From contig DAISGI010000003.1 in the NCBI GenBank assembly GCA_036823195.1, forward strand, positions 1 through 64,000: DNA of 64,000 bases, read 5' to 3'. Positions 42,401 through 49,607 of this stretch are shown here, piece by piece (within the stretch, counting starts at the first letter, position 1; each line of letters opens with the position of its first letter). The DNA is from UBA4874 sp002399435 (GTDB taxonomy: Bacteria; Bacillota; Clostridia; Caldicoprobacterales; DTU083). The notes under the pieces were generated by a model, which was not told the origin of the DNA, made no database searches, and worked only from the letters and a program-made list of their open reading frames with translations. The position numbers were made by a program, and so were the translations under genes.

Positions 42401-45026
42401 GCCGGGGGGCGTATTCCTCCGTCAAAGCAGTAACATACCGAAGGAGGATCTTTGTCTGCTGTTCTCCGCAGCCAGGCTGATTTTAAACGGGGATGACGGA
42501 TCGATTTCCTCCCAGTTGCTGTTGAATAAGAAGTCCAATGAAACCATTCCTCCCCTGAACACGCAGGATATCGACTATCATGTGGTTTCCAAAAATGAAA
42601 TTCCCCGGCCTGAGGGACTTGCCTACTTCAACGATATGGGAGGGTTTTCAGAAGACGGGAAGGAATATGTCGTTTACTTGAAGGACAGGAAGGTAACGCC
42701 TCTTCCCTGGAGCAATATCATCGCCAATCCTGAGTTCGGATTTTTGGTTACCGAATCCGGTTCCGGCTATACCTGGTGTGGGAACAGCCGGGAGAACAAG
42801 CTGACTCCCTGGTCCAATGATCCGATCCGGGATCCTTCCGGAGAAATATTGTACGTCCGCGACGACAATACAGGAGAATACTGGACCATTACCCCCATGC
42901 CGGTCCGTGAAGCGGAAAGTTACCGGATACGGCATGGGCAGGGCTATACCGTATTTGAACATGCCAGTCACGGTATGATGGCCCGGCAAACCATGCTGGT
43001 TCCCCTGAAGGATCCGGTAAAATTAATCTGCGTTTCCCTGAAGAACAATACGGATCAGCGGAGAAAGCTTTCCCTGTTCTTTTATGTGGAATGGGTCCTG
43101 GGCGTGAATCGGGAGGAAAGCAGTCCCTTTATCCTTACAGAATTTGATGGGAAAACGAACAGTATGCAGGCATATAATTACTATCAGGAAGAATTTGCAG
43201 GGCGGACCGCATTTCTGTCCTGTAACCGGGAAATCCGTTCCTATACTTCGGACCGCAGGGAGTTTATCGGGCGAAACGGATCTTTGGACCAACCGGCGTG
43301 CATGACCAGAGTGCACCTTTCCAACCGGGCCGATGAAGGATTTGATCCCTGCTCGGCCATACAGGTGTCCATCGAGCTTTCTCCCGGAGAAGAGGAAGAT
43401 GTCCTGTTCTGTCTGGGACAGGGGAAGGATCCGGATCAGGTCCGGGAGATCCAAAGCCGGTATCCGGACCGAAAAAGCGCAGAGAAGGCATTGGAGGAAG
43501 TGAAAGCTTTTTGGGAAAACATATTGGGGACTCTGCATGTCAAAACGCCGGATCCCTCCATGGATCTTTTGCTGAACCGGTGGCTGCTCTATCAGGCCTA
43601 TGCCTGCCGCATCATGGCGAGAACGGGCTTTTATCAGGCCGGCGGAGCCTTTGGCTTCAGGGATCAGCTTCAGGATACAATGGCTCTTGTCTACAGTGCA
43701 CCGGAGCGAACCCGGGAGCAGATTCTATTGTCCGCCGCTCATCAATTCCCGGAAGGAGATGTACTGCATTGGTGGCATCCGCCTTTCCGGGGAGTCCGGA
43801 CCAGAATCACAGACGATCTGCTGTTTCTTCCGTTTGTAACTGCAGATTACATTGAAGCAACAGGAGATGAAAGCGTGCTGGAAGAGCCGGTGGCTTTTCT
43901 TTCGGAAAGCGGACCGCTTGAACCCGGCGAACAGGATCGGTATGCCATTTATCAGGCTTCGGAAGACCAGTCCTGTATCTATGATCACTGCATCCGGGCT
44001 TTGGAGCATGCCATGCAGTTTGGCAGCCATGGACTTCCGCTGATGGGGGGCGGGGACTGGAATGATGGAATGGACCAGGTTGGAATGGATGGCAAAGGGG
44101 AAAGTGTATGGCTGGGCTGGTTCCTGTACGACGTTTTGAATCGTTTTCTTCCCATTTGCAGGAAAAGGGGGGATATGGAACGGGCAGAGCGGTATGCAAA
44201 AACAGCGGAAACCCTGCAAACATCCATTGAAATGAATGCATGGGACGGAGGATGGTATCGCCGTGCCTACTTTGATGACGGGACGCCTCTCGGTTCCGAA
44301 AGGAATGAGGAATGCCGGATTGATCTGATATCCCAGTCCTGGGCAGCTCTGTCCGGGGGAGGAAAGAAGGAAAGAGTCCGGGAAGCCCTGCGGGCTGTTC
44401 AGAATTATCTGGTGGATGAGGATGCCGGTCTCATCAGGCTTCTGACTCCGCCCTTTGATCAGTCGAACCTGGAACCCGGCTATATCAAGGGCTATGTACC
44501 CGGCGTCAGGGAAAACGGCGGACAGTATACCCATGCTGCCGTATGGTCGGTTCTGGCGTTTGCGGCGACAGGAGATGGCAATACGGCCTGGCGTCTCTTT
44601 CACCTGATCAATCCCATCAATCATACCGGAACCCATTTGGACGCCTCCAGATACAAAGCGGAGCCTTATGTCATGGCTGCGGATGTCTATGCCATACCGC
44701 CGCATACCGGAAGGGGCGGATGGAGCTGGTATACCGGAGCGGCAGGGTGGATGTACCGTACCGGGATCGGAGGAATACTGGGTTTTCAGAGGAAGGCTTC
44801 CTCCTTTACGATCCATCCATGTATACCGGAGGACTGGAGCGGTTTTACCATGGAATACCATTATGGCAGCACAAAATATCTCATTGATGTGGAAAATCCC
44901 AATAAGGTTCAGCAGGGAATTGCAGAGATGAAGCTGGACGGTCAGATTCTTTCGGATAGGGAAGTGCCTCTCTCCGATGACGGGAAGGAACATCATGTCA
45001 GGGTTCTCATGGGAAACATTCTGTAA
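36405..45026 (+). CDS. Cyclic beta-1,2-glucan synthase (NdvB/Cgs family)
   Basis: This giant membrane enzyme of 2873 residues makes cyclic beta-1,2-glucan from UDP-glucose. Order of parts: N-terminal region; membrane helices near 385-440; a GT84 glycosyltransferase with LDADTQLP (about 602) and HRWTRGDWQ (about 752); more helices at about 800-970; a glycoamylase-like cyclisation domain to about 1565 (GH189 in current naming); then a GH94-type domain from about 1595 with GGGDWNDGMDQ near 2545 holding the general-acid Asp. The start at ATG 36405 follows AAGGAG; GTG 36399 is possible. It stands alone as a transcription unit. Cyclic glucans are periplasmic in proteobacteria; in this Gram-positive-type host the product would be exported or secreted. 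Confidence 0.92.
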   Translation: MPNLEQLKQLAGEMAVKQITAAPGRNRRCKLPRLEEANQILIQAYQSTNEEIKSRGSIVPAAEWLLDNFYVIEEQFKETQYHITSDLSRNLPVLTKGEHIGFPRIYGIAAKMVEFLNGRLEEDTIVSFLEEYQAHAPLTCRELWAIPLFLRICLLETIKDIAVMISESIKLRKQADEWAVKLVNSLTKSREGPDYRDEFRKVITEHDAANKVLKPVYAERLLQRLREEGGEAAPIIRWVDGKLAVQHTSADEIVQQVHQTQASSQGSMGNAVTSLRLISNMRWDEIFEQLSILDRILRQDPAGIYSAMDFASRNNYRHKVEQIAKKHRANELQVAEKALECARENQEDSREKMRHIGYYIVDQGRSLLEAKLSGKQSCRKTGKRNAILYFGSIGLLTALGMVLFLAAVFHTSVRPGFWNMLLAAVLSFLPIHSIAIGLVHWAATRICSPFHIPKLELKEGIPEEYRTMVVIPALLTSEKRVMELIDQMEVFYLANQEENLHFALLGDYKDGPEEKTDSDNVIVDTAKRMIHELNQRYGREREDIFFFFHRYRQWNPKQKSWMGWERKRGALVEFNALLSGSRNTSYFVQVGDLSILGKIVYVITLDADTQLPRDAAKKLIGAIAHPLNKPVLSEDGTRVVEGYGMLQPRIGVSVDSASRSFFSLTFSGQTGVDPYTTAVSDVYQDLFQEGIYTGKGIYQPDVFNRVMKDAIPENSVLSHDLLEGCYVRAGLVTDIELIDGYPAHYIGYTMRLHRWTRGDWQLLPWLGSQVRNQKGELAKNPLNGISKWKIADNLRRSLLSPALYVILILSLLILPGSVALWLGLVFLTLLFPLITDLAGKLLSHKSGNNSGQRLHGVLEGTKSLLFQILLGFIFLAHQSHVMLDAVSRSVWRVTVSHQNMMEWVTAADSDRRFRGELSDYWDKMRAPALLSVVFFIATITARPEYWPYSLLFTVCWVSSPYIAYLVSKPKNRRIPKLSAEQDFKIRGIAYKTWSFFNELVTSKENWLPPDNYQEDPPIGVAHRTSPTNIGLYLLSILTARDLGYIGTLEAVKRIGNTIGTMLRLEQWKGHYYNWYHTQTLEPLRPLYVSTVDNGNLIGYLITLSQGIEELFRRPLIGKENIAGLRDVLSLNSKKQDMEHQSLLNTLMDSETVSVSEWLMLLDDLKGQSKAVDQLITEYETEEELFFPWSRLLQKIPATLLSEKGVYQETSRKMSELLKQLNGPISLQNIYDNYLGILKSLSETMVSLNRDACQSSGFRESGKWLKDMEISLAGSYSAIRDFASRCHRLRSEIKDIIDKMDFRLLYDEKQELLSIGYNVEDGHLTKSYYDLLASEARQSSFVAIAKGDIPQKHWFKLGRSLALVGDLRVLISWSGTMFEYLMPLLIMKNYDYTLLDETYAAVIRGQKQFSEQRHLPWGVSESGFYAFDLHLNYQYKAFGIPHLGLKRGLINDMVVAPYAGILALPLEPAVAFHNMEVLASEGLEGPYGFYEAIDYTPERLPKKRKSMVVKSFMAHHQGMALIAINNYLNNNVMQARFHSAPMIKATELLLQERMPRREIYIKDYEDLVSPDLEEGRKHQEAQAKRTIHTPHTVLPETVLLSNGNYTVMLTNSGGGFSQYSGQAITRWRKDITRDDWGEMFYIANLNSNTYWSAAYHPAGILPEDYKVVFETDRASFDRKDGNIETRMEVVVSPEYNGEIRRISLTNHGESGRMMEVTSYSEIVLAPFSADLAHPAFSNLFVQTEFHPERNILLATRRPREKTQKSLWMFHTVVAEGETVGSIQYETDRARFIGRGRTLKDPQVMDPEFPLSDSAGAVLDPIMSIRRRIYLSAGETIRISYVTGVADSRESAIAQARECQSRNVANRAMELAWTHSQVELRYLNISAGRANLYQAMASQILYNRPPSDWKREMTRKNRKGRSTLWAYGISGDLPIVLLRVSRMEHMELVQQMLTAHEYMRLKGLQVDLVLLNEYGSSYEQPVNERLRELAGISHARDLMDKPGGVFLRQSSNIPKEDLCLLFSAARLILNGDDGSISSQLLLNKKSNETIPPLNTQDIDYHVVSKNEIPRPEGLAYFNDMGGFSEDGKEYVVYLKDRKVTPLPWSNIIANPEFGFLVTESGSGYTWCGNSRENKLTPWSNDPIRDPSGEILYVRDDNTGEYWTITPMPVREAESYRIRHGQGYTVFEHASHGMMARQTMLVPLKDPVKLICVSLKNNTDQRRKLSLFFYVEWVLGVNREESSPFILTEFDGKTNSMQAYNYYQEEFAGRTAFLSCNREIRSYTSDRREFIGRNGSLDQPACMTRVHLSNRADEGFDPCSAIQVSIELSPGEEEDVLFCLGQGKDPDQVREIQSRYPDRKSAEKALEEVKAFWENILGTLHVKTPDPSMDLLLNRWLLYQAYACRIMARTGFYQAGGAFGFRDQLQDTMALVYSAPERTREQILLSAAHQFPEGDVLHWWHPPFRGVRTRITDDLLFLPFVTADYIEATGDESVLEEPVAFLSESGPLEPGEQDRYAIYQASEDQSCIYDHCIRALEHAMQFGSHGLPLMGGGDWNDGMDQVGMDGKGESVWLGWFLYDVLNRFLPICRKRGDMERAERYAKTAETLQTSIEMNAWDGGWYRRAYFDDGTPLGSERNEECRIDLISQSWAALSGGGKKERVREALRAVQNYLVDEDAGLIRLLTPPFDQSNLEPGYIKGYVPGVRENGGQYTHAAVWSVLAFAATGDGNTAWRLFHLINPINHTGTHLDASRYKAEPYVMAADVYAIPPHTGRGGWSWYTGAAGWMYRTGIGGILGFQRKASSFTIHPCIPEDWSGFTMEYHYGSTKYLIDVENPNKVQQGIAEMKLDGQILSDREVPLSDDGKEHHVRVLMGNIL

Positions 45027-45117
45027 ATCCTGCAGATAGTCTTTTTCCACCGCGGGTTATAAATTACCGGAGCCATGAATATTTTGTACTGACTGTGATA
45101 TGACTGGGGGTGGAACG

Positions 45118-45978
45118 TTGAAGGTTTACTATCTGTCAAAGCGATGGATATCAGCATTCTGGATCCTGCTCATCCTCTTGCTGCTTCTTATTTTTTTTAT
45201 GAAAAGCAGGGAGGATTCCCTGCAGCCCGCTGTTTCCTTTTTATCCGCTTCGGACCGGGTGATTGTCATCGACCCGGGGCATGGAGGGTTTGATTCCGGC
45301 GCATTGAGTCCGTCCGGACTGAGGGAAGATGAACTGAACCTGAAAGTTGCCCGGAAGCTGAAAAAACTTTTGACGGATAAAAAGAGTAAGGTGATTCTGA
45401 CAAGGGAGAACCAGCATGGAACCGCATCCAATAAATCCGCGGATATGAAAAAAAGGGAGGAAATCATCCGGCAAAGCAATGCAGATATCGTACTGAGCAT
45501 TCATATGAATCATTTCTCAAAAAGCCAATATTTCGGCGCTCAGACTTTTTATATGACTGGCAGTGAGGAAGGAAAGAGGCTGGCAAAATGCATTCAGGGC
45601 AGGATGGTGGAAGATCTGATCGAGGGCAATCACCGGGTGGAAAAAGCAGTGGATAATCTCCGGATTCTAAAAGCCAGCCCTGCACCATCGGTTCTTGTGG
45701 AGTGCGGTTTCCTGTCCAACGCCAGGGAAGAGGCTCTCCTGAAAACGGAGGAATATCAGGAAAAGATCGCATGGTCGATTTACAGCGGCATTCTGAACTA
45801 TTTTTCAGAAGAAAAGACATTTTATTGGGATGGGGATGAGAAGAATCCCCATCTTTTTCTTTTGTTCTGTTTCTTCCGGGATATCCGATTATATAACATC
45901 CGGGAATATGGTATAATGAATGTGGAGGGGCAAAGCATCAAATTGGTCCTTTCCTATCCGGTGAAAGTTGTTATATAA
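45118..45978 (+). CDS. cwlD: N-acetylmuramoyl-L-alanine amidase, CwlD type
   Basis: CwlD starts muramic-delta-lactam formation in spore cortex. The Amidase_3 zinc and catalytic sites are visible: IDPGHGGFDSG, Glu in LREDELNLKVA, His in LSIHMNHF and Glu in VECGFLSN. One N-terminal membrane helix (about 12-28) acts as anchor or signal. I take TTG 45118 after GGGGGTGG (ATG 45100 is an alternative). The conserved domain ends near YFSEE; about 55 further codons run through a perfect terminator hairpin and a promoter, so the true C-terminus is doubtful. A TGAATA at 45076 resembles a forespore sigma -35, weakly. Confidence 0.85.
   Translation: MKVYYLSKRWISAFWILLILLLLLIFFMKSREDSLQPAVSFLSASDRVIVIDPGHGGFDSGALSPSGLREDELNLKVARKLKKLLTDKKSKVILTRENQHGTASNKSADMKKREEIIRQSNADIVLSIHMNHFSKSQYFGAQTFYMTGSEEGKRLAKCIQGRMVEDLIEGNHRVEKAVDNLRILKASPAPSVLVECGFLSNAREEALLKTEEYQEKIAWSIYSGILNYFSEEKTFYWDGDEKNPHLFLLFCFFRDIRLYNIREYGIMNVEGQSIKLVLSYPVKVVI
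45829..45858 (+). terminator. Intrinsic terminator inside the cwlD reading frame
   Basis: GATGGGGAT (45829-45837) pairs perfectly with ATCCCCATC (45845-45853), followed by TTTTTCTTTT. It lies about 120 bp before the stop codon at 45978. That is unusual and suggests that a cwlD stop codon has been lost or shifted. Confidence 0.85.
45909..45917 (+). promoter_or_regulatory. Extended -10 promoter of cdaA
   Basis: TGGTATAAT holds an extended TG and a perfect TATAAT (45912-45917). A second TATAAT sits at 45974-45979. Both precede cdaA, and both have poor -35 elements. Confidence 0.45.
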
Positions 45979-46026
45979 TATAAAGGCTTCCACGAGACGA
46001 TACTTTAAAACAAGGGGCGTACCTGC

Positions 46027-46890
46027 ATGTTGGATGGGCTTTCCAGAATGTTTTCCTATATTGAACCGTATGTACAGTTTCCATGGGTCATCCGGCATAT
46101 CATAGACATATCCATTGTGTCCTATGTGGTGTACAAATTGCTTCTTTTAATCCGCGAGACCCGTGCAGAGCAGGTATTAAAGGGACTGACCATTCTGCTG
46201 TTTGCAACGAAGCTCAGCGAGTGGCTGCAGCTGAACACCATATATTGGATTTTAAAAAATACTGCCACGGTGGGTGTCATAGCCTTGCTGATCGTGTTTC
46301 AGCCTGAGCTGCGTAAGGCATTGGAGCAGATCGGGCGGGGACGTATCTTTGACAGGCTTACGTTTATTCAGGAAGACAAGGATCCTCTTTTTTTTATCAA
46401 TGAGATCGCAAGAGCTGTGCAGGATATGGCCAGGGCAAAGATCGGCGCCCTGATTGTCATTGAAAGGAAGACCGGTATCAGCGATGTCATCGAAACCGGC
46501 GTCAAAATTGACGGAGAGCTTTCGGGATCCCTTTTGGAAAACATATTTGTACCCAATACTCCTCTCCATGACGGAGCCGTTATTGTACGGGGATATCGGA
46601 TTGCGGCTGCCGGGTGTTTTCTGCCCCTTACGGAAAACGGGAACATCAACAAGCAGCTGGGTACCAGACATCGGGCGGCTCTGGGCATTTCAGAGAATTC
46701 CGATGCCATTGCCATTGTGGTATCGGAGGAAACCGGTGTCATATCCATAGCCCATAATGGAAAGCTTACCAGATATCTGGATTCCAAAGGTCTAAAGGAA
46801 ATATTGAAAAAGGTGTATGTCAAGGAAAAGGAACCGCGCTCCTTCATCGTGAAAAAGTGGAGGTCAAGGAATGAACAGGATGGACAATAA
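46027..46890 (+). CDS. cdaA: Diadenylate cyclase CdaA
   Basis: CdaA makes c-di-AMP from two ATP at the membrane. The 287-residue protein has three N-terminal membrane helices (about 22-42, 50-66, 78-92), then a DAC domain with the active-site motifs DGA (182-184 in PLHDGAVIV) and RHR (214-216 in GTRHRAALG). ATG 46027 follows AAGGGGCG. cdaR follows with a 20-bp overlap; glmM, the usual third gene, is not next to them here. Confidence 0.96.
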   Translation: MLDGLSRMFSYIEPYVQFPWVIRHIIDISIVSYVVYKLLLLIRETRAEQVLKGLTILLFATKLSEWLQLNTIYWILKNTATVGVIALLIVFQPELRKALEQIGRGRIFDRLTFIQEDKDPLFFINEIARAVQDMARAKIGALIVIERKTGISDVIETGVKIDGELSGSLLENIFVPNTPLHDGAVIVRGYRIAAAGCFLPLTENGNINKQLGTRHRAALGISENSDAIAIVVSEETGVISIAHNGKLTRYLDSKGLKEILKKVYVKEKEPRSFIVKKWRSRNEQDGQ

Positions 46891-48250
46891 AAAACCATGG
46901 CAAAACAATCTGGTACTGAAAATTATTTCTGTTGTCATAGCAGTGATTCTATGGCTGTACGCCATCAGTGAGTTGAATCCCGAAACAACCCAGCCCATTT
47001 CAGATGTTCCGGTTATTGTTGTCAATGAGGATGCGTTGAACGACAGACAATTGTCATTGGTGGAAAAGCCGGTTGGTACCGTAACGGTCCGCATCCGAGG
47101 ATTGGTTAATGATATCCGGAAAGTCAATACGGCAAATTTGAAGGCTATCCTTGATCTGCAGCGCATAGACTGGACGGGAACCCGTAAGGTGGAGCTAAGG
47201 ATCGAAGGGCTGCGTCCCCGTGAGGTAAGACTGGATAGGATCCCGGAAATGCCATTGACCGTAAATCGAATTACGTCCAAAAGAATTCCGGTACAAGTAA
47301 ATCAAAAAGGATTTGGAAAAGCTGCAGATGGATATTCTGCACATTTGCCAAGTGTGGAGCCTGAGAATATTACCATATATGGGGCCCAATCCCTGGTGGA
47401 ACAGGTGGCGAAAGGTGTCGTCGAGGTGAAACTGAATGGCGATGCAAGTACGATTGAGCAGTCCATGCCTGTTCGCTTGATGGATGCTGAGAATCGTCTT
47501 ATTTCCTCGGAATATCTGCATTTGCGTCAGGAAACCGTCATGGTGCGGATTCCAATTTATCCGATTCAGGAGATCCCGGTGAGGGCCAATATCACCGGTG
47601 CTCCCGCCAGCGGATTTGTGGTGGATAAGGTGGAAGTCCGGCCGGACAGTCTGAAAGTCGACGCTTCTCCCGGCATAATGGAACAGCTGGAATTCCTGAC
47701 CACCCAGGAAGTAAATATTCAGGACGCAGTAAAGGACGTCCGTAAGACGGTGACGGTCAATAAAGTAAAGGGGTTGTATTTATCTTCCGATCAGTCCTAC
47801 CAGGTCAGCGTCGTGGTTCACATTCGGGAGACCACGACAAATAAGGACATTATCCTGAATCAGATTGATCTGAAGAATATTCCGGAAGGTTTTCACGCGG
47901 AAATCATCAGTGCTCCGGTTACGGTCCGGCTGAAAGGGTCGTATACCGACATGAGCTCCCTGGATGAACGAAGCCTGACAGCTTCCGCTGATTTCGCAAA
48001 GATCGACCCGGGGGACGGAGGCTTTCACCCTGGCCAATATGATCTGCCTTTGGATATAAAGACTCCGAAGGAAGCGCAGATTGTCAGTAAATCCGCGGAC
48101 AGGATATCCGTCCGGATAACGTCGGTTGCAACAGAAACGACATCCTCTGAAACGCCGAATCCGACGAAAGCACCGAACCCGACGAAGACACCGGAACCGA
48201 CGAAAACACCGGAACCGACAAAAACACCGGAGCCTGCGGAAGCGCCATAA
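46871..48250 (+). CDS. cdaR: CdaA regulator CdaR (YbbR-domain protein)
   Basis: This 459-residue protein has one N-terminal membrane helix (about 15-33, ISVVIAVILWLYAI) and an extracytoplasmic region of repeated YbbR domains (for example GYSAHLPSVEPENITIYG and SGFVVDKVEVRPDSLKVD). It interacts with and modulates CdaA in relatives. The last 35 residues are a Pro/Thr/Lys/Glu tail with PTKTPE repeats, probably a cell-wall-spanning or disordered spacer. ATG 46871 follows GGAGG inside the end of cdaA. Confidence 0.93.
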   Translation: MNRMDNKKPWQNNLVLKIISVVIAVILWLYAISELNPETTQPISDVPVIVVNEDALNDRQLSLVEKPVGTVTVRIRGLVNDIRKVNTANLKAILDLQRIDWTGTRKVELRIEGLRPREVRLDRIPEMPLTVNRITSKRIPVQVNQKGFGKAADGYSAHLPSVEPENITIYGAQSLVEQVAKGVVEVKLNGDASTIEQSMPVRLMDAENRLISSEYLHLRQETVMVRIPIYPIQEIPVRANITGAPASGFVVDKVEVRPDSLKVDASPGIMEQLEFLTTQEVNIQDAVKDVRKTVTVNKVKGLYLSSDQSYQVSVVVHIRETTTNKDIILNQIDLKNIPEGFHAEIISAPVTVRLKGSYTDMSSLDERSLTASADFAKIDPGDGGFHPGQYDLPLDIKTPKEAQIVSKSADRISVRITSVATETTSSETPNPTKAPNPTKTPEPTKTPEPTKTPEPAEAP

Positions 48251-48268
48251 AACGGAGACAGACGGAAC

Positions 48269-48292
48269 CCGGGCATCTGCCCGGATGCCCGG
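48269..48292 (+). other. GC-rich hairpin after cdaR
   Basis: CCGGGCATC (48269-48277) pairs perfectly with GATGCCCGG (48284-48292). No T-run follows, so it is not a standard terminator. It may stabilise the mRNA end. Confidence 0.5.
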
Positions 48293-48327
48293 ACAGATAA
48301 AAACAGAATCCGGGATTGAATTCGGGG

Positions 48328-48356
48328 TTGTGGTTTTTTGGAGTTTATGATATAAT
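48328..48356 (+). promoter_or_regulatory. Promoter of tRNA-Arg
   Basis: TTGTGG (48328-48333) and TATAAT (48351-48356) are 17 nt apart with an extended TG at 48348-48349. The tRNA begins 13 nt downstream. Confidence 0.75.
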
Positions 48357-48368
48357 GATTGTTGTTGG

Positions 48369-48444
48369 GCGTCTGTAGCTCAGGGGATAGAGCGTTCGGC
48401 TCCGACCCGAAAGGCCGCTGGTTCGAATCCAGTCAGACGCACCA
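48369..48444 (+). tRNA. tRNA-Arg (anticodon CCG)
   Basis: A complete cloverleaf can be drawn. The acceptor stem is GCGTCTG with CAGACGC, and the D arm contains TAGCTCAGGGGATAGAGC. The anticodon stem TTCGG/CCGAA encloses CTCCGAC, so the anticodon is CCG, reading CGG codons. The T arm is CTGGTTCGAATCCAG, and CCA is genomically encoded. No variable-arm anomaly is seen. Confidence 0.97.
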
Positions 48445-48452
48445 GTCATAGA

Positions 48453-48493
48453 AAATCCGGATCTGTTTCCAATCGGAAAGGTTCGGATTTTTG
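48453..48493 (+). terminator. Terminator after tRNA-Arg
   Basis: AAATCCG (48453-48459) pairs with CGGATTT (48484-48490), with an inner TTTCC/GGAAA stem and a run of T. The remainder of the spacer to 48668 shows only a ribosome site for the next gene. Confidence 0.75.
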
Positions 48494-48668
48494 CTGTTCT
48501 CAGGCAAAAGAGATGTGCTCCTTCCTTCAGCGTAGGCATAATGGAACCGTTCTTCCAATTCAAGGCATGGGAAAACAGATAATATGCCAAAATATTATAA
48601 AATCAGTTTTCAACCAAATCATTCGGTGCTATAATCCTTATGAAATGCAAAGGAAAGGAAGGGACGCA

Positions 48669-49067
48669 TTGAATTTACGCGTGGTTATGGTGGACAGCAG
48701 TTACAATGCGCGCAGGGACATTGACAGCAAGGTGAAATGGGTGGAAAATGATTTTGAACTGGTCGGCGAAGCTTCCAACGGGGAGGAAGCACTGGCACTT
48801 TTGCCCCATGTATCCCCTCACGTAATCTTTACAGAGATCCGTATGCCGAAGATGAATGGGATAGCCTTCATTGAAATGGCAAAAAAGCGCTGGCCGGATA
48901 TCAAATATGTTATTGTCAGCAACTATGATAACTTTGACTATCTGCGGCAGGCCATGAAGGTCGGGGCGTACGATTATATCCTCAAGCCGGTGAAGCCGGA
49001 AGAGATCAATCAGGTTCTGAAGCGGGCAAAGGCGGAAATCGAGACCAATGTAAGAAGATATTTTTAA
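48669..49067 (+). CDS. Stand-alone receiver domain with Glu at the phosphorylation site
   Basis: This 132-residue CheY-like protein has no output domain. The normal phosphoacceptor Asp is Glu56 (codon GAG at 48834) in VIFTEIRMPKMNG, and the second acidic pocket residue is Ser (VMVDSS). The conserved Ser/Thr (IVSNYD) and Lys (LKPV) remain. The fold resembles receivers of YesN/AraC-type regulators. It cannot be phosphorylated in the usual way and may be locked in an active-like state. TTG 48669 follows GGAAAGGAAGGG; ATG 48645 is an alternative. Confidence 0.85.
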   Translation: MNLRVVMVDSSYNARRDIDSKVKWVENDFELVGEASNGEEALALLPHVSPHVIFTEIRMPKMNGIAFIEMAKKRWPDIKYVIVSNYDNFDYLRQAMKVGAYDYILKPVKPEEINQVLKRAKAEIETNVRRYF

Positions 49068-49069
49068 AA

Positions 49070-49093
49070 GGCAGTTTTCAACCTACAACTGCC
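49070..49093. terminator. Convergent terminator
   Basis: GGCAGTT (49070-49076) pairs with AACTGCC (49087-49093). On the minus strand it is followed by TTTTAAAAA, on the plus strand by CTTCTT. It lies between convergent genes. Confidence 0.5.
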
Positions 49094-49133
49094 CTTCTTA
49101 ATATGTCTTATAAAATGGGAGCCCTGGGAGCTT

Positions 49134-49436
49134 TTATCGTACCATCCGGTCCAGACGGAAGCACGCCAGGATCATTTGTATTTTTTCCGTTCCCTTTTTC
49201 GTGATTTGAAAGCATTTTTCCTGTGATGAGGGACAGATATAATCCAAATCCCGAAGGACCATGATGGTTTCCCACACCTGCGGCGTATTCCGATGCCGAA
49301 AAAACGCCATCATATCCTTTATGGACATTTCAGTACGGTGACGGTATAATTGATACAGAATATCCGTTGCGTACAGGTATTGCGACTGCCCGATTCCCTG
49401 TAATATAATAGGTATGAAATCAAACTGCTTCTGCAC
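49134..49436 (-). CDS. Small winged-helix-like protein
   Basis: This 100-residue protein has a helix-helix-helix-wing pattern: YATDILYQLYRHR, SIKDMMAFF, NTPQVWETIMVLRDLDYI and a wing ending FQITKKGTEKI. That suggests a winged helix-turn-helix DNA-binding protein, but I do not recognise a named family. The start is GTG 49436, eight nt from GGAGG on the minus strand, which supports it as a real gene. It is divergent from the SpoVE-PBP pair and could regulate it; this is only positional. Confidence 0.65.
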   Translation of the reverse strand: MQKQFDFIPIILQGIGQSQYLYATDILYQLYRHRTEMSIKDMMAFFRHRNTPQVWETIMVLRDLDYICPSSQEKCFQITKKGTEKIQMILACFRLDRMVR

Positions 49437-49607
49437 ATGGATTTCCTCCTTTGTTGAAAGATGGATATTTAATTATTATGCTTTTTACCGTAAAATATTC
49501 CATTGGGGAAGAAAAGCGGGAAAAATACAATGGGAAGGGTTTGGTTCTTTGATGTTGAATGATTGAGAGTGTTCCTCAAATCATTCGGATGAGCGAGGTA
49601 TTTCCTG

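Noticed and set aside
43725..45050. Minus-strand open frame of 441 codons opposite the glucan synthase gene
   Set aside because: It is antisense to the conserved GH94-type catalytic region, has no ribosome site and no recognisable domain; it is a shadow of codon bias.
48269..48292. Terminator after cdaR
   Set aside because: The hairpin is perfect but no T-run follows, so it is listed only as a hairpin.
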